Positions 44,453 through 52,841 of a stretch of DNA of 64,000 nt are shown here, one piece after another. The DNA comes from an uncultured Chlorobiaceae bacterium (GTDB lineage: Bacteria; Bacteroidota; Chlorobiia; Chlorobiales; Chlorobiaceae), in contig CAITSZ010000030.1 of NCBI GenBank assembly GCA_903895195.1, forward strand, positions 1-64,000, written 5' to 3'. The notes beneath the pieces were generated by a model. The model did no database searches, had not been told where the DNA came from, and saw nothing but the letters and a program-made list of their open reading frames with translations. Positions within the stretch are counted from its first letter, which is position 1. Every line of letters starts with the position of its first letter. A program made the translations under genes and the position numbers.

Positions 44453-47098
44453 TTATTCTTTCATTGTTTCAAACTTATCCACTAAGCCCGGCTGTTTCAG
44501 CTCTTTTGCAAGGAATTGAATGACGCGCCGGGCATCCTCTTTTCTACCGATATTCCGATATGCTCTTGCCAGGATATAAAAAAGCCTTGGTTCGGATTTA
44601 GGCGAAGAGTGATTTGTCAATTTTTCAAGATATACAATATACTGATACGCTTTCTCTCTTTCACCAAGCCTTACATAAAGGGCCACCACCGAACCGGCAA
44701 GTTCCGGATTCAAGGGATACTGCGCTGGGGGAAGAAGTTTGCCTGAGGCATCAAGCACCTGCAAGGCTAATGTGCCTCGAGAGATATCCTTGAGGGAGCC
44801 CGATGCATCCTCTATTTTAAGCGTCCCCTCTGGATTACCAGCCAGCTCAAGAGCGAGTCTTACAAAGAGAGGTGTGTAGTTGCCGCAGAGTCTCCTTGAC
44901 GTTTCTTCAAGGAAGACCTGCTGATTATTAATATTTCTGTACTGGTAGACCCCCATAAGGTTTTTGTAGAGCAAGACCGGATCGACATAGCTCATGGGAT
45001 CGGCGCTTTTAACCGGCACGACCTTATAGACCAGCCCGTCGAGACGAAGATAATTTTCAAGCCCGATCATACTGTCGGGATCGACTGTCAGAGCAAAATA
45101 AACCGGACGCTGAGCAAAGTTGTTGATGAGAATTTCATAAACAGCAATATCCTGAGGTCTGAAATATCCCTGACCATTATAGGTCATTCCGGGCTTCAAA
45201 AGCCATGTCATCGTATCAGTCGGCTCGGAGGGTAAGGAATAGCCATGAAGACGGGACTCGCGCAGAAGTTTCTGGCGGGCGGGAAATGAAGGAAGCACCG
45301 CGTCAACCGAATCTATGGGGATATAGGTAATACCGGCAATTTCGCCGTCGCTCATGCTGAAGTCAACAGGTTTTGCTCCCCTTGGCCGGGTATTTTTGAG
45401 CTGCTGGAGATACCAGCCGGTATTGGCCAGACTTAGGTTGACAACCCGCACATCGGTTCTGATGCGGGCTACCTCCTGAAGATACCACAAGGGAAAGGTG
45501 TCGTTATCGCCGTTGGTAAAAAGAATGGCATCTTTTTCACAACTCTGGAGCATATTCCAGGCCCAGTCCCACGGCACATAGTTACCCGAGCGGTCGTGCA
45601 CCCTGTAGTTCACCTGGAGCATTCGGGCATTGATCAAGAGAACACCGGCAGTAACCGTCAAGAGGGCAAGCAGAAGCTGGTTCCTTTTCGAGGCAACCTT
45701 AAAGCGCTCGCGGAGCCAATACCAGATGCTTTCAATTCCTATCCCTATCCAGATGGCAAATGCGAAAAAACTGCCGACGTAACTGTAGTCACGCTCTCTG
45801 GGCTGAGGTTCAGTCTGGTTAAGATAGATGACAAGCGCTGCGCCGGTAAGCACAAAGAGCGCAGAGACAACAAGCCCCATTTTCCATTGTCGCCGGAAAT
45901 GGGTAACCGCTCCGACCATGCCTACCAGAAAAGGAATACCCCACAGCACCGACCAGTCTACACCGGCACCTTCCATATCATGCTCACGTCCGATAAACTG
46001 CCAGCCAAAGTAGCGGAAGTACATCTTCTGCATCTGATAGGTGACAAAATAGTCGAGATCACTGGAGTACTGCTGGTAATAATACTGGTGAACCGGTTCG
46101 GGCGACCAGCGTCTCGGCCAGAGCGGCATTTCGCCATACTGTTCACGATTGACATAGGAGAAAAAAGCCTCCGGTGTGGAAGGATTGTTTTCGTTGAGGG
46201 GAGGGCCTGCCTCGGCACGGACATAGATCAGACTGTAGGATGTATATCCGATAATAATGAGGAAGAGCGACATGAAGAGTGTATTCAACAGCGCCATTTT
46301 ATGCCGGTGTGAATACCAGGTGCCGTAAGCGAGCAGCCCGATAAGAAGGAAAAATCCCCACCATGAGGTGAGATGCAGGAGCACTGGAAGGCCCCTGATA
46401 ACCCCGATATAGATCAGAAAAAACAGCCCTACAGCCGAGAGAATAAAGAGAGAGAAGGATTTTACAGTGACTTCGTATTTTTTGAAATAGTAGGCAACTG
46501 CAACTGCAAAAATCGCAAGCAGACTCAAGAGATGGACGCCAATCGACAAGCCGATCATGTACATGACTACCAGGAGCCAGCGTTCGTGACCGGGCTTGGG
46601 ATCCTCTTCATACCAGCGCAAGATCAGCCAGACAACGACGGCTGTAAAAAAAGATGAAGGGGCCCAGACTCCCGCTTCAACGGCGTTAAACCAGAAGCTG
46701 TCTGAGACGGCAAGGGCGAGAGCGCCGATGACGGCACCACCATAAGCCGATACCTTCTCTGCCTGGCTCCAGCTGTCGGGATCGGTTTTACGATAGAGAA
46801 TTATAAAGCGTATGGTGATAAGGTAGGTGAGCATCACCGTTCCGGAACTTACAAGAGTACCTATCAGGTTGACACGAGCACCGATATCAGAAAAAGAAGG
46901 TATCATCGAAAAGAGGTGCGCGATCAGAAGAAAAAGGGGCGCTCCCGGCGGATGTGGAATCCCGAGGGTATAGGCCGTGGCAATAGATTCTCCGCAATCC
47001 CAGAAAGAGAGTGTGGGAGCCATGGTACGGAGATATAAAATAACTGCGGCAAAAAAGAGAAGAGCTGCAAGAGTGCGGTTAATCGTCCGGTGTGTCAT
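44453..47098 (-). CDS. DUF2723 membrane protein (GT117-like glycosyltransferase)
   Basis: 881 residues. The N-terminus (TMAPTLSFWDCGESIATAYT then LGIPHPPGAPLFLLIAHLF) with about 12 membrane helices is the DUF2723 signature, a GT-C-like fold resembling protein O-mannosyltransferases. A lumenal/periplasmic part follows and the last 150 residues look TPR-like (LVRLGEREKAYQYIVYLEKL). It may transfer a sugar to exported proteins or glycans; the donor is unknown. It is encoded directly upstream of lpxA. Confidence 0.85.
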   Translation of the reverse strand: MTHRTINRTLAALLFFAAVILYLRTMAPTLSFWDCGESIATAYTLGIPHPPGAPLFLLIAHLFSMIPSFSDIGARVNLIGTLVSSGTVMLTYLITIRFIILYRKTDPDSWSQAEKVSAYGGAVIGALALAVSDSFWFNAVEAGVWAPSSFFTAVVVWLILRWYEEDPKPGHERWLLVVMYMIGLSIGVHLLSLLAIFAVAVAYYFKKYEVTVKSFSLFILSAVGLFFLIYIGVIRGLPVLLHLTSWWGFFLLIGLLAYGTWYSHRHKMALLNTLFMSLFLIIIGYTSYSLIYVRAEAGPPLNENNPSTPEAFFSYVNREQYGEMPLWPRRWSPEPVHQYYYQQYSSDLDYFVTYQMQKMYFRYFGWQFIGREHDMEGAGVDWSVLWGIPFLVGMVGAVTHFRRQWKMGLVVSALFVLTGAALVIYLNQTEPQPRERDYSYVGSFFAFAIWIGIGIESIWYWLRERFKVASKRNQLLLALLTVTAGVLLINARMLQVNYRVHDRSGNYVPWDWAWNMLQSCEKDAILFTNGDNDTFPLWYLQEVARIRTDVRVVNLSLANTGWYLQQLKNTRPRGAKPVDFSMSDGEIAGITYIPIDSVDAVLPSFPARQKLLRESRLHGYSLPSEPTDTMTWLLKPGMTYNGQGYFRPQDIAVYEILINNFAQRPVYFALTVDPDSMIGLENYLRLDGLVYKVVPVKSADPMSYVDPVLLYKNLMGVYQYRNINNQQVFLEETSRRLCGNYTPLFVRLALELAGNPEGTLKIEDASGSLKDISRGTLALQVLDASGKLLPPAQYPLNPELAGSVVALYVRLGEREKAYQYIVYLEKLTNHSSPKSEPRLFYILARAYRNIGRKEDARRVIQFLAKELKQPGLVDKFETMKE

Positions 47099-47125
47099 AA
47101 AAAAAATATCATTTCAATGGGCTTT

Positions 47126-48283
47126 TTACCCGAAAATAAAGTCCCCGGCAATAAGATCAGCAAACAAAAAACCTTTTGGTGTCAGGTAAAGACGCCCTTC
47201 CTTCTCTTCTATCCATCCTTTCTGTTCGAATCGGGTAACAGTCTGTGAAAGACGAAGTCCTAATTTATTTTCTTTTCGCAAAAACTCAACATCAAGGCCG
47301 CTGTTTATTCGAAGTGACAGAAAAACTTCTTCTGTAAATCGTTCTTCAGCCGAAAGCTCTTCACAAAAGGTGACAGCATGCTCTGGAGAGGCGATGTAGC
47401 GGCTCAGGCTTGAAACATTAGCGCTACGGGTCTCTTTCCCTTCAGAAACAATAAAGCTGTGTGCAGAGGGGCCGAAACCAAGGTATTGCTCCCGCTTCCA
47501 GCTTGCCAGATTATAGCGGGAGTGATAGCCCTCGAGACAGAAATTGGATACCTCGTAATGAGAGTACCCCCGGTTGACAAGTTCACTGAGGGCATATTCA
47601 TAGAGAGATGCCTGAACTTCATCATCAGGAACGCTTACTTCGCCGCGCAGAACATTTCGGTAGAGCCTTGTTTTCGGCTCTAATGAAAGCATATAAACCG
47701 ATATATGCTGGGGCCTAAGCGCAAGAGCCACCTGCAGATCGGTCTGCCAGAGCGGAAGATTCTCACCGGGAACGCCGCAGATTAGGTCTACGCTTACAGA
47801 GTCAAACTTCTTAATCGCCCTTGCCGTTGCCTCTTTGGACTCAAGCGCAGAGTGCCTCCGGCCGAGGGCCTGCAGCTTTTCTGCAGTAAATGACTGAACA
47901 CCAAGGCTCAGCCTTGTTATGCCGGCAGCCCGGAGATCATCCATGGCACTGCCGCCAAGGTCTTCAGGGTTGGCTTCGAAAGCAATCTCAATATCAGGAG
48001 CAAGCATGCACAAAGCGGAAATCTCGTCGAGCCACTGGACGATATAGCGCACAGGCACAAAAGAGGGCGTTCCGCCACCAAAATGAATGGCACTGATGGT
48101 ACGTCCTTTCAGATCAGAAGAGCGGGAGCTGGTTTCAATTGAAAGAGCCTTAAAAAATGCATCTATAAGGTCGGGGCGTGTAACAAGATAAAAATCACAG
48201 TAACTGCAACGGGTTTTACAGAAAGGAATATGCACATAAAGACTCAGCATACCAGGAACAGGCTGGCGTAAGGAAGCGGACAA
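47126..48283 (-). CDS. hemW: HemW-type radical SAM heme chaperone
   Basis: 385 residues. The radical SAM cluster is Cys22, Cys26, Cys29 in YVHIPFCKTRCSYCDFYL, with SAM motifs FGGGTPSF and SLGVQSF further on. It has the HemW C-terminal domain (LYLTPKGFLFADLI) and is often mis-annotated as coproporphyrinogen oxidase HemN. HemW delivers heme to target proteins, and its family is distinguished from HemN by the lack of the fourth Cys at the cluster. Its start abuts the end of gmhB. Confidence 0.88.
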   Translation of the reverse strand: MSASLRQPVPGMLSLYVHIPFCKTRCSYCDFYLVTRPDLIDAFFKALSIETSSRSSDLKGRTISAIHFGGGTPSFVPVRYIVQWLDEISALCMLAPDIEIAFEANPEDLGGSAMDDLRAAGITRLSLGVQSFTAEKLQALGRRHSALESKEATARAIKKFDSVSVDLICGVPGENLPLWQTDLQVALALRPQHISVYMLSLEPKTRLYRNVLRGEVSVPDDEVQASLYEYALSELVNRGYSHYEVSNFCLEGYHSRYNLASWKREQYLGFGPSAHSFIVSEGKETRSANVSSLSRYIASPEHAVTFCEELSAEERFTEEVFLSLRINSGLDVEFLRKENKLGLRLSQTVTRFEQKGWIEEKEGRLYLTPKGFLFADLIAGDFIFG

Positions 48284-48877
48284 TCAGGCAATGGCAAGAA
48301 TATACTCCGTCACAGCTTTATAAAGATCGTCAGCTACAAATTCAGGGATGATGTTGCGCTCGATACAGAGATCTTCTTCATTGTGACCTGTTCTGACCAG
48401 CACCGATCTCATTCCGGCACGCTTACCGCACTCCACATCGAGCGTTTTATCGCCGACAAAAAACGATGCGCTTCTATCGACAACAAGCCCTTCAGCGAGA
48501 AAGTCAACAATTGCGCTCTCAACCATACCCGTCGCCGGTTTCCGGAATTCCACAAAACGATCGTAATCCGGATGGGGATAATCAGGATGATAAGGACAGT
48601 AATAACAACGGTCAAAGCCTGCATCTCTGGCCGAAAGCAGCTCATTGAGATAAAGGTTCACCTCTTCGACCTGCTCCACCGTGGCTATACCCCTGGCAAT
48701 ACCGGCCTGATTGGTTACAATGACAATCCGGAACCCTGCACTTTTTGCAAGTGCAATAGCCTCATCAGCCCTGTCGATAAGAACAAGCTGTTCTTTGGTG
48801 GAAATGTAGCTGCCGGTATCCTGGTTGATCGTCCCATCTCTGTCAAGAAAAAGGACCTTTATTGTCTGCACCGTCAT
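48284..48877 (-). CDS. gmhB: D-glycero-D-manno-heptose-1,7-bisphosphate phosphatase-like HAD protein
   Basis: 197 residues. HAD motif I is FLDRDGTINQDTGSYI, motif II VIVTNQAGIARG, and motif IV FFVGDKTLDVECGKRAG. GmhB dephosphorylates heptose bisphosphate for lipopolysaccharide core. The zinc loop is degenerate: CPYHPDYPHPD is followed by FVEFRKP where many GmhB have CxCRKP, so substrate specificity is less sure. There is no spacer to hemW. Confidence 0.78.
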   Translation of the reverse strand: MTVQTIKVLFLDRDGTINQDTGSYISTKEQLVLIDRADEAIALAKSAGFRIVIVTNQAGIARGIATVEQVEEVNLYLNELLSARDAGFDRCYYCPYHPDYPHPDYDRFVEFRKPATGMVESAIVDFLAEGLVVDRSASFFVGDKTLDVECGKRAGMRSVLVRTGHNEEDLCIERNIIPEFVADDLYKAVTEYILAIA

Positions 48878-48880
48878 CCC

Positions 48881-50350
48881 CTATTTCTCAAGAAGTTGAC
48901 GGTAGAGCTGATCATACTCTTCGGCTGAATTCTTCCAGGTGAAGTCTCTGTTCATGCCGGCGGAAACGATCTGCTCCCAACTCTCCCCGTCATGATAGCA
49001 TTCAATAGCCTCATTCAGCTTGCCGAGAAGCGAGTCAACGGTATAGTCATGGAAAATAAATCCTGATCCACTTTCGTCTGTAAAATCGTCTATGGTTTCA
49101 ACAATTCCGCCTCCGGCATAAGCCACAGGTATGGTGCCATAGTTCATGGCAAACATCTGGATCATGCCGCATGATTCAATCATGCCCGGCATAAGCAGAA
49201 TGTCGAGCCCTGCAATTGAAAGGTGGAAAAAAGAATCGGAATACTCGGCATGCAGGCTCACCTGGTCGGGATGCGCAGAGGCAAAATCCTGAAAAAGCTT
49301 TTCGTATTTCTTGTCGCCGGAGCCGCTGATTATTAGTTGTATATCGAGGGCAGCAAGCTGTTCGAGACTTTGCAGCAAGAGCTCAGCTCCCTGAAATTCA
49401 TCAAAATTGGCAATAACTCCGACAAGAGGAACCCCTTCGCTATAGGGAAGTCCTGCTTCCTCAAGAAGAGCTTTTTTATTGTCGAGCTTGCCGTCCATAT
49501 TTTCAATACCGTAGCGCTTTTTGATGAGCTTGTCGGCCGAAGGGTTCCACTGGCGGCTGTCAATACCGTTGAGGATACCGTAAAATTTTTCCTGATGCTC
49601 CTCAAGGACCGGACCGAGCCCGAAGGTCTGAGGACCATCCTGAACAATTTCCTCGGCATAGCGTTTCGATGTCGTGGTAAAAAGATCGACATGCTCAATA
49701 CCGGTGTAGAGTATATTCACCTCGTCATTGGTGCAATAGAGCCCCGAGCAGACATCATCGGAGAGAAGCTTCTGAAATGACTTGAAGGGAACAACACCCT
49801 GACGGTAGACATTATGAATGGTAAGAACAGTTTTAATATCCTTGAAAAACTCGTTCTCAGCATAAACCGTTTTCAGCAGAAGAGGGATAAGGCATGCATA
49901 CCAGTCGTGACAATGAATAATGTCAGGTTTCCATCCAAGACGCTGCAAGGTCTCAAGAACACCTACATTGAAAAAAACAACCTTGTCGGCACTTCCCTTC
50001 AGATCAGCTCCGCTGTAGAGATCGGTAAAAAGACCGTTACGTTTGAAATATTTTTCGTTATACAAAAAATATGTCTGGATCTTGCTTGAGGGCAACGCAG
50101 TCACCTTGACGTTCAGTAAATCTATTTTCTCCTTCAGATGAACCTCTATATCGGAGAGACGCAAAACATCATGCAACCGGAACTTCCGGTCGTTGATGGT
50201 GCCGTACTTCGGCATCATTATGCGTGCCTCAAAACCTTCTTCCTCAATAGCTTGGGGGAAAGATGCCATAAAATCAGCAAGTGCGCTGATTCTTATAAAA
50301 GGAGAAACTTCACCGGAGACATAAAGAACTTTAATATTTCGTCTGGCCAT
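48881..50350 (-). CDS. glgA: Glycogen synthase (GT5)
   Basis: 489 residues, the usual size. VLYVSGEVSPF, a middle HCHDWYACLIPLLLK and the C-terminal MPGMIESCGMIQMFAMNYGT are GlgA hallmarks. It extends glucan chains from ADP-glucose. The N-terminal KxGGL that normally binds ADP-glucose reads IRISALADF (19-27), a change worth attention. The gene is divergent from the Ig-like lipoprotein gene at 50477, and 3 bp separates it from gmhB downstream. Confidence 0.88.
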   Translation of the reverse strand: MARRNIKVLYVSGEVSPFIRISALADFMASFPQAIEEEGFEARIMMPKYGTINDRKFRLHDVLRLSDIEVHLKEKIDLLNVKVTALPSSKIQTYFLYNEKYFKRNGLFTDLYSGADLKGSADKVVFFNVGVLETLQRLGWKPDIIHCHDWYACLIPLLLKTVYAENEFFKDIKTVLTIHNVYRQGVVPFKSFQKLLSDDVCSGLYCTNDEVNILYTGIEHVDLFTTTSKRYAEEIVQDGPQTFGLGPVLEEHQEKFYGILNGIDSRQWNPSADKLIKKRYGIENMDGKLDNKKALLEEAGLPYSEGVPLVGVIANFDEFQGAELLLQSLEQLAALDIQLIISGSGDKKYEKLFQDFASAHPDQVSLHAEYSDSFFHLSIAGLDILLMPGMIESCGMIQMFAMNYGTIPVAYAGGGIVETIDDFTDESGSGFIFHDYTVDSLLGKLNEAIECYHDGESWEQIVSAGMNRDFTWKNSAEEYDQLYRQLLEK

Positions 50351-50476
50351 CTATATCACTATCAATCTATAATTTTTCACGAAAAACTTTCATAGAACTA
50401 CTTTAGTTTTTAATTTACGAATTTTCACAGACACATACAATCAAGCCTCTCTTAGAAGTAGAATAGAAGGATTTTC

Positions 50477-52207
50477 ATGCAAAGTGTATCGCGTATCATG
50501 AAGATGTTCTTCATTCTCCTGCTTTGGCTTTCCAGTGGCTGCGCTTCCGATCGCCCACCGACAGGGGGATCTGTCGATACTGCTCCATTACAGGTGCTCT
50601 TTTCCAATCCTGCTCCATCTGCCGTCAATATATCCACAGAGAGAATCCACCTCACATTCAACCATTATATTTCCGGACGGCAACTGCTCAACTCTCTTCG
50701 TTTTTCGCCCTCTATCGGGAAATATGACATCACGGTCAATGGAAAAGAGGTGGAGATAAGAGTCTTCAACCCTCTGGAAAAGAATCGCACCTACGTCATC
50801 ACCCTCGACAAAAACCTGAGAGATACTCAAGGCCGTACCTTTCCCGGCCCTTATACCATTGCATTTTCTACCGGGCCGGTTATCGACAGCGGAATAATCA
50901 GCGGCAAAGTCATTAACGCAGACTTTCCGCCGGCGACAAACGCTTTACTGCTGGCTTTCTCCGAGCAGTCCGGCACGGCCGGGAAAGGAAGCCTGCTGAC
51001 AAGGGAGCCTGATTGCCTTATACAGGCGAATGCATCCGGGGAGTTCTCTTTTAACAACATAGGCAAAGGCTTGTACAAAATTATTGCCGTTAACAACCGC
51101 AACAATGAGCTGCGCTATAACTCGAGGAACGAAGAGGTCGGCTTAAGCAATGCGGCACTGGTTCAGGCAGGCTCTTCCAACCTGATGTTCCGCCTTGACG
51201 GCCTGCACCGCATTACTGACGGGATTGCATCATGCTCGCCGCTGGAAGAGCAGTTGCTCGAAATTACATTCGGTCGGCCGCTCAACATCACCTCTTTCAA
51301 CCCGGAAAAGCTTGAAATTCGCCACGCCGGGTCTCAAGCCCTGATTCCTGCAGTTACCTGGTTCAGCAAAAACCGATCATTGTATGAGAGTACATTTCTT
51401 ATTATGACGGATAAGCTCAAACCCAATGAACCCTATCTGATTAGCTACAAAGGAGATGAAGGAACGGGAACAATCAGAACGATTCCATTTTATGGCTCAT
51501 CACGGCCCAAAGTCATTCGACCGCTTTCGATAACCATTGCTCCTGATAACGGGAGTAATCCGGCACACCTCGATCTGGCATGGCCTTCACTTGGGAAGGT
51601 AGTCGTGATCAGGTTGTCAGAACCGCGTACTGAATCTGAACTCAGCCATGCCATAACCCTTTCAGAAACAGCTTCCGGCACTGAGGGGAACCTTCGTTTT
51701 TCATTGACAAAAATCGATCCCCGCACGTTTGCCCTGAAACCAGCCAATGGATTTCAGCCCGGCCGATCATACCGCGTGAGCGTCAATCCTGCTGACTTTC
51801 GAAACATAACGGAGAAATCCGATCAGGTAACCCCGGTCGTTTCGCAATTCAGGACAGCCGAGAAAAAAGATACAGGAAGCATTTCAGGAACCGGCCATGC
51901 TTCAGGAAAGTATGTAGTGATAGAGGCTAAATTGTCGGGTTCAGCATCAACGTTCAGCACGACAGCTCTTTGCGACAAGAACGGAACATTTCTCTACCTG
52001 TTTCCGGAACTTCCTCCAGGCAGCTATACTGTCAGTGCATTTATCCCTTCAGGCAGCAAACCGCCAGGCGCATACCAGCAATGGAGTCCGGGATCAATTG
52101 AACCTTATAGACCGGCCGAAGCATTCGGATTTTTTGCTGAACCAGTAAAAGTTCGGGCAGGGTGGACAACCGAGCATATCGATATACAGATCATACCATC
52201 ACGATAA
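50477..52207 (+). CDS. Lipoprotein with Ig-like (Big_5/SbsA-type) domains
   Basis: 576 residues. The signal peptide ends in the lipobox LSSGC (Cys22). Residues about 36-135 form an SbsA-type Ig-like domain (VLFSNPAPSAVNISTERIHL ... KNLRDTQGRTFPGPYTIAFS), with further Ig-like strands, and near the C-terminus a CnaB-like segment (LFPELPPGSYTVSAFIPSG). It is likely a cell-envelope surface lipoprotein. The neighbour downstream is bchJ but there is no functional link visible; the two genes read in the same direction with a 23-bp gap. Confidence 0.78.
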   Translation: MQSVSRIMKMFFILLLWLSSGCASDRPPTGGSVDTAPLQVLFSNPAPSAVNISTERIHLTFNHYISGRQLLNSLRFSPSIGKYDITVNGKEVEIRVFNPLEKNRTYVITLDKNLRDTQGRTFPGPYTIAFSTGPVIDSGIISGKVINADFPPATNALLLAFSEQSGTAGKGSLLTREPDCLIQANASGEFSFNNIGKGLYKIIAVNNRNNELRYNSRNEEVGLSNAALVQAGSSNLMFRLDGLHRITDGIASCSPLEEQLLEITFGRPLNITSFNPEKLEIRHAGSQALIPAVTWFSKNRSLYESTFLIMTDKLKPNEPYLISYKGDEGTGTIRTIPFYGSSRPKVIRPLSITIAPDNGSNPAHLDLAWPSLGKVVVIRLSEPRTESELSHAITLSETASGTEGNLRFSLTKIDPRTFALKPANGFQPGRSYRVSVNPADFRNITEKSDQVTPVVSQFRTAEKKDTGSISGTGHASGKYVVIEAKLSGSASTFSTTALCDKNGTFLYLFPELPPGSYTVSAFIPSGSKPPGAYQQWSPGSIEPYRPAEAFGFFAEPVKVRAGWTTEHIDIQIIPSR

Positions 52208-52230
52208 TAAAACAGGTTTTTTCTCACACA

Positions 52231-52803
52231 ATGAGTACACCTTCAAAAATAGGACCTAATTCCATTATCCAGACCGTCGCAGCTCTTGAGGCAAAATTCG
52301 GTAAAGCGGAAGCTGAGGCAATACTGAATAAAATCGGTCAGGGGCACTTTATCGGAAACCTGCCGACCGAGATGATTGAGGAGTCAAAATTTCATGCGAT
52401 GGTCACCTCTCTGCAACAAGAGATCGGTGATACTGCAACTGCAGGAATTCTGAAAGAATCGGGAGAACGCACAGCCCGTTACCTTTTGAGGGTTCGTATT
52501 CCAGACATATTCCAGAAACTGCTGAAACTTCTGCCCAGTCGATTGGCTTTTAAACTGTTCCTTTTTGCCATCAGCAAAAACGCATGGACTTTTGCCGGCA
52601 GCGGCAAATTCAGCTATACGATGAGCCGTCCGCCCGAAATAACTGTGATAGTTACTTATCCGACACATCCAGTTGTGGGCAACTTCTATTTGGGGACTTT
52701 TACTGCTCTTTTGCAGGAGCTGGTGAACAAGAATACCAAAATTAAGGCTGATATTCGGCAGGGGAGTAAGACTATAGGGTGCAGGTACCGGTGTGAGATT
52801 TGA
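52231..52803 (+). CDS. bchJ: Bacteriochlorophyll biosynthesis protein BchJ (V4R domain)
   Basis: 190 residues from ATG 52231 (MSTPSKIGPNSIIQTV); an upstream ATG at 52162 lies inside the lipoprotein gene. It has the 4-vinyl-reductase (V4R)-type fold: RYLLRVRIPDIFQKLLKLLP, then KNAWTFAGSGKFSYTMSRPP. BchJ was once named 8-vinyl reductase. Genetic work in Chlorobaculum tepidum instead indicates a supporting role in substrate handling, the reductase being BciA or BciB. The protein is soluble and cytoplasmic. Confidence 0.85.
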   Translation: MSTPSKIGPNSIIQTVAALEAKFGKAEAEAILNKIGQGHFIGNLPTEMIEESKFHAMVTSLQQEIGDTATAGILKESGERTARYLLRVRIPDIFQKLLKLLPSRLAFKLFLFAISKNAWTFAGSGKFSYTMSRPPEITVIVTYPTHPVVGNFYLGTFTALLQELVNKNTKIKADIRQGSKTIGCRYRCEI

Positions 52804-52841
52804 AAAAGCTGAAAGAATATGCCCTATGGGTCTTATAGGAC

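Noticed and set aside
45596-46312. 238-codon plus-strand frame inside the DUF2723 gene
   Set aside because: It is antisense to a clearly conserved membrane protein gene and has no domain signature.
47126-48283. Oxygen-independent coproporphyrinogen III oxidase (HemN)
   Set aside because: The radical SAM motif and C-terminal domain match HemW; HemN has a fourth Cys near the cluster motif that is absent here.
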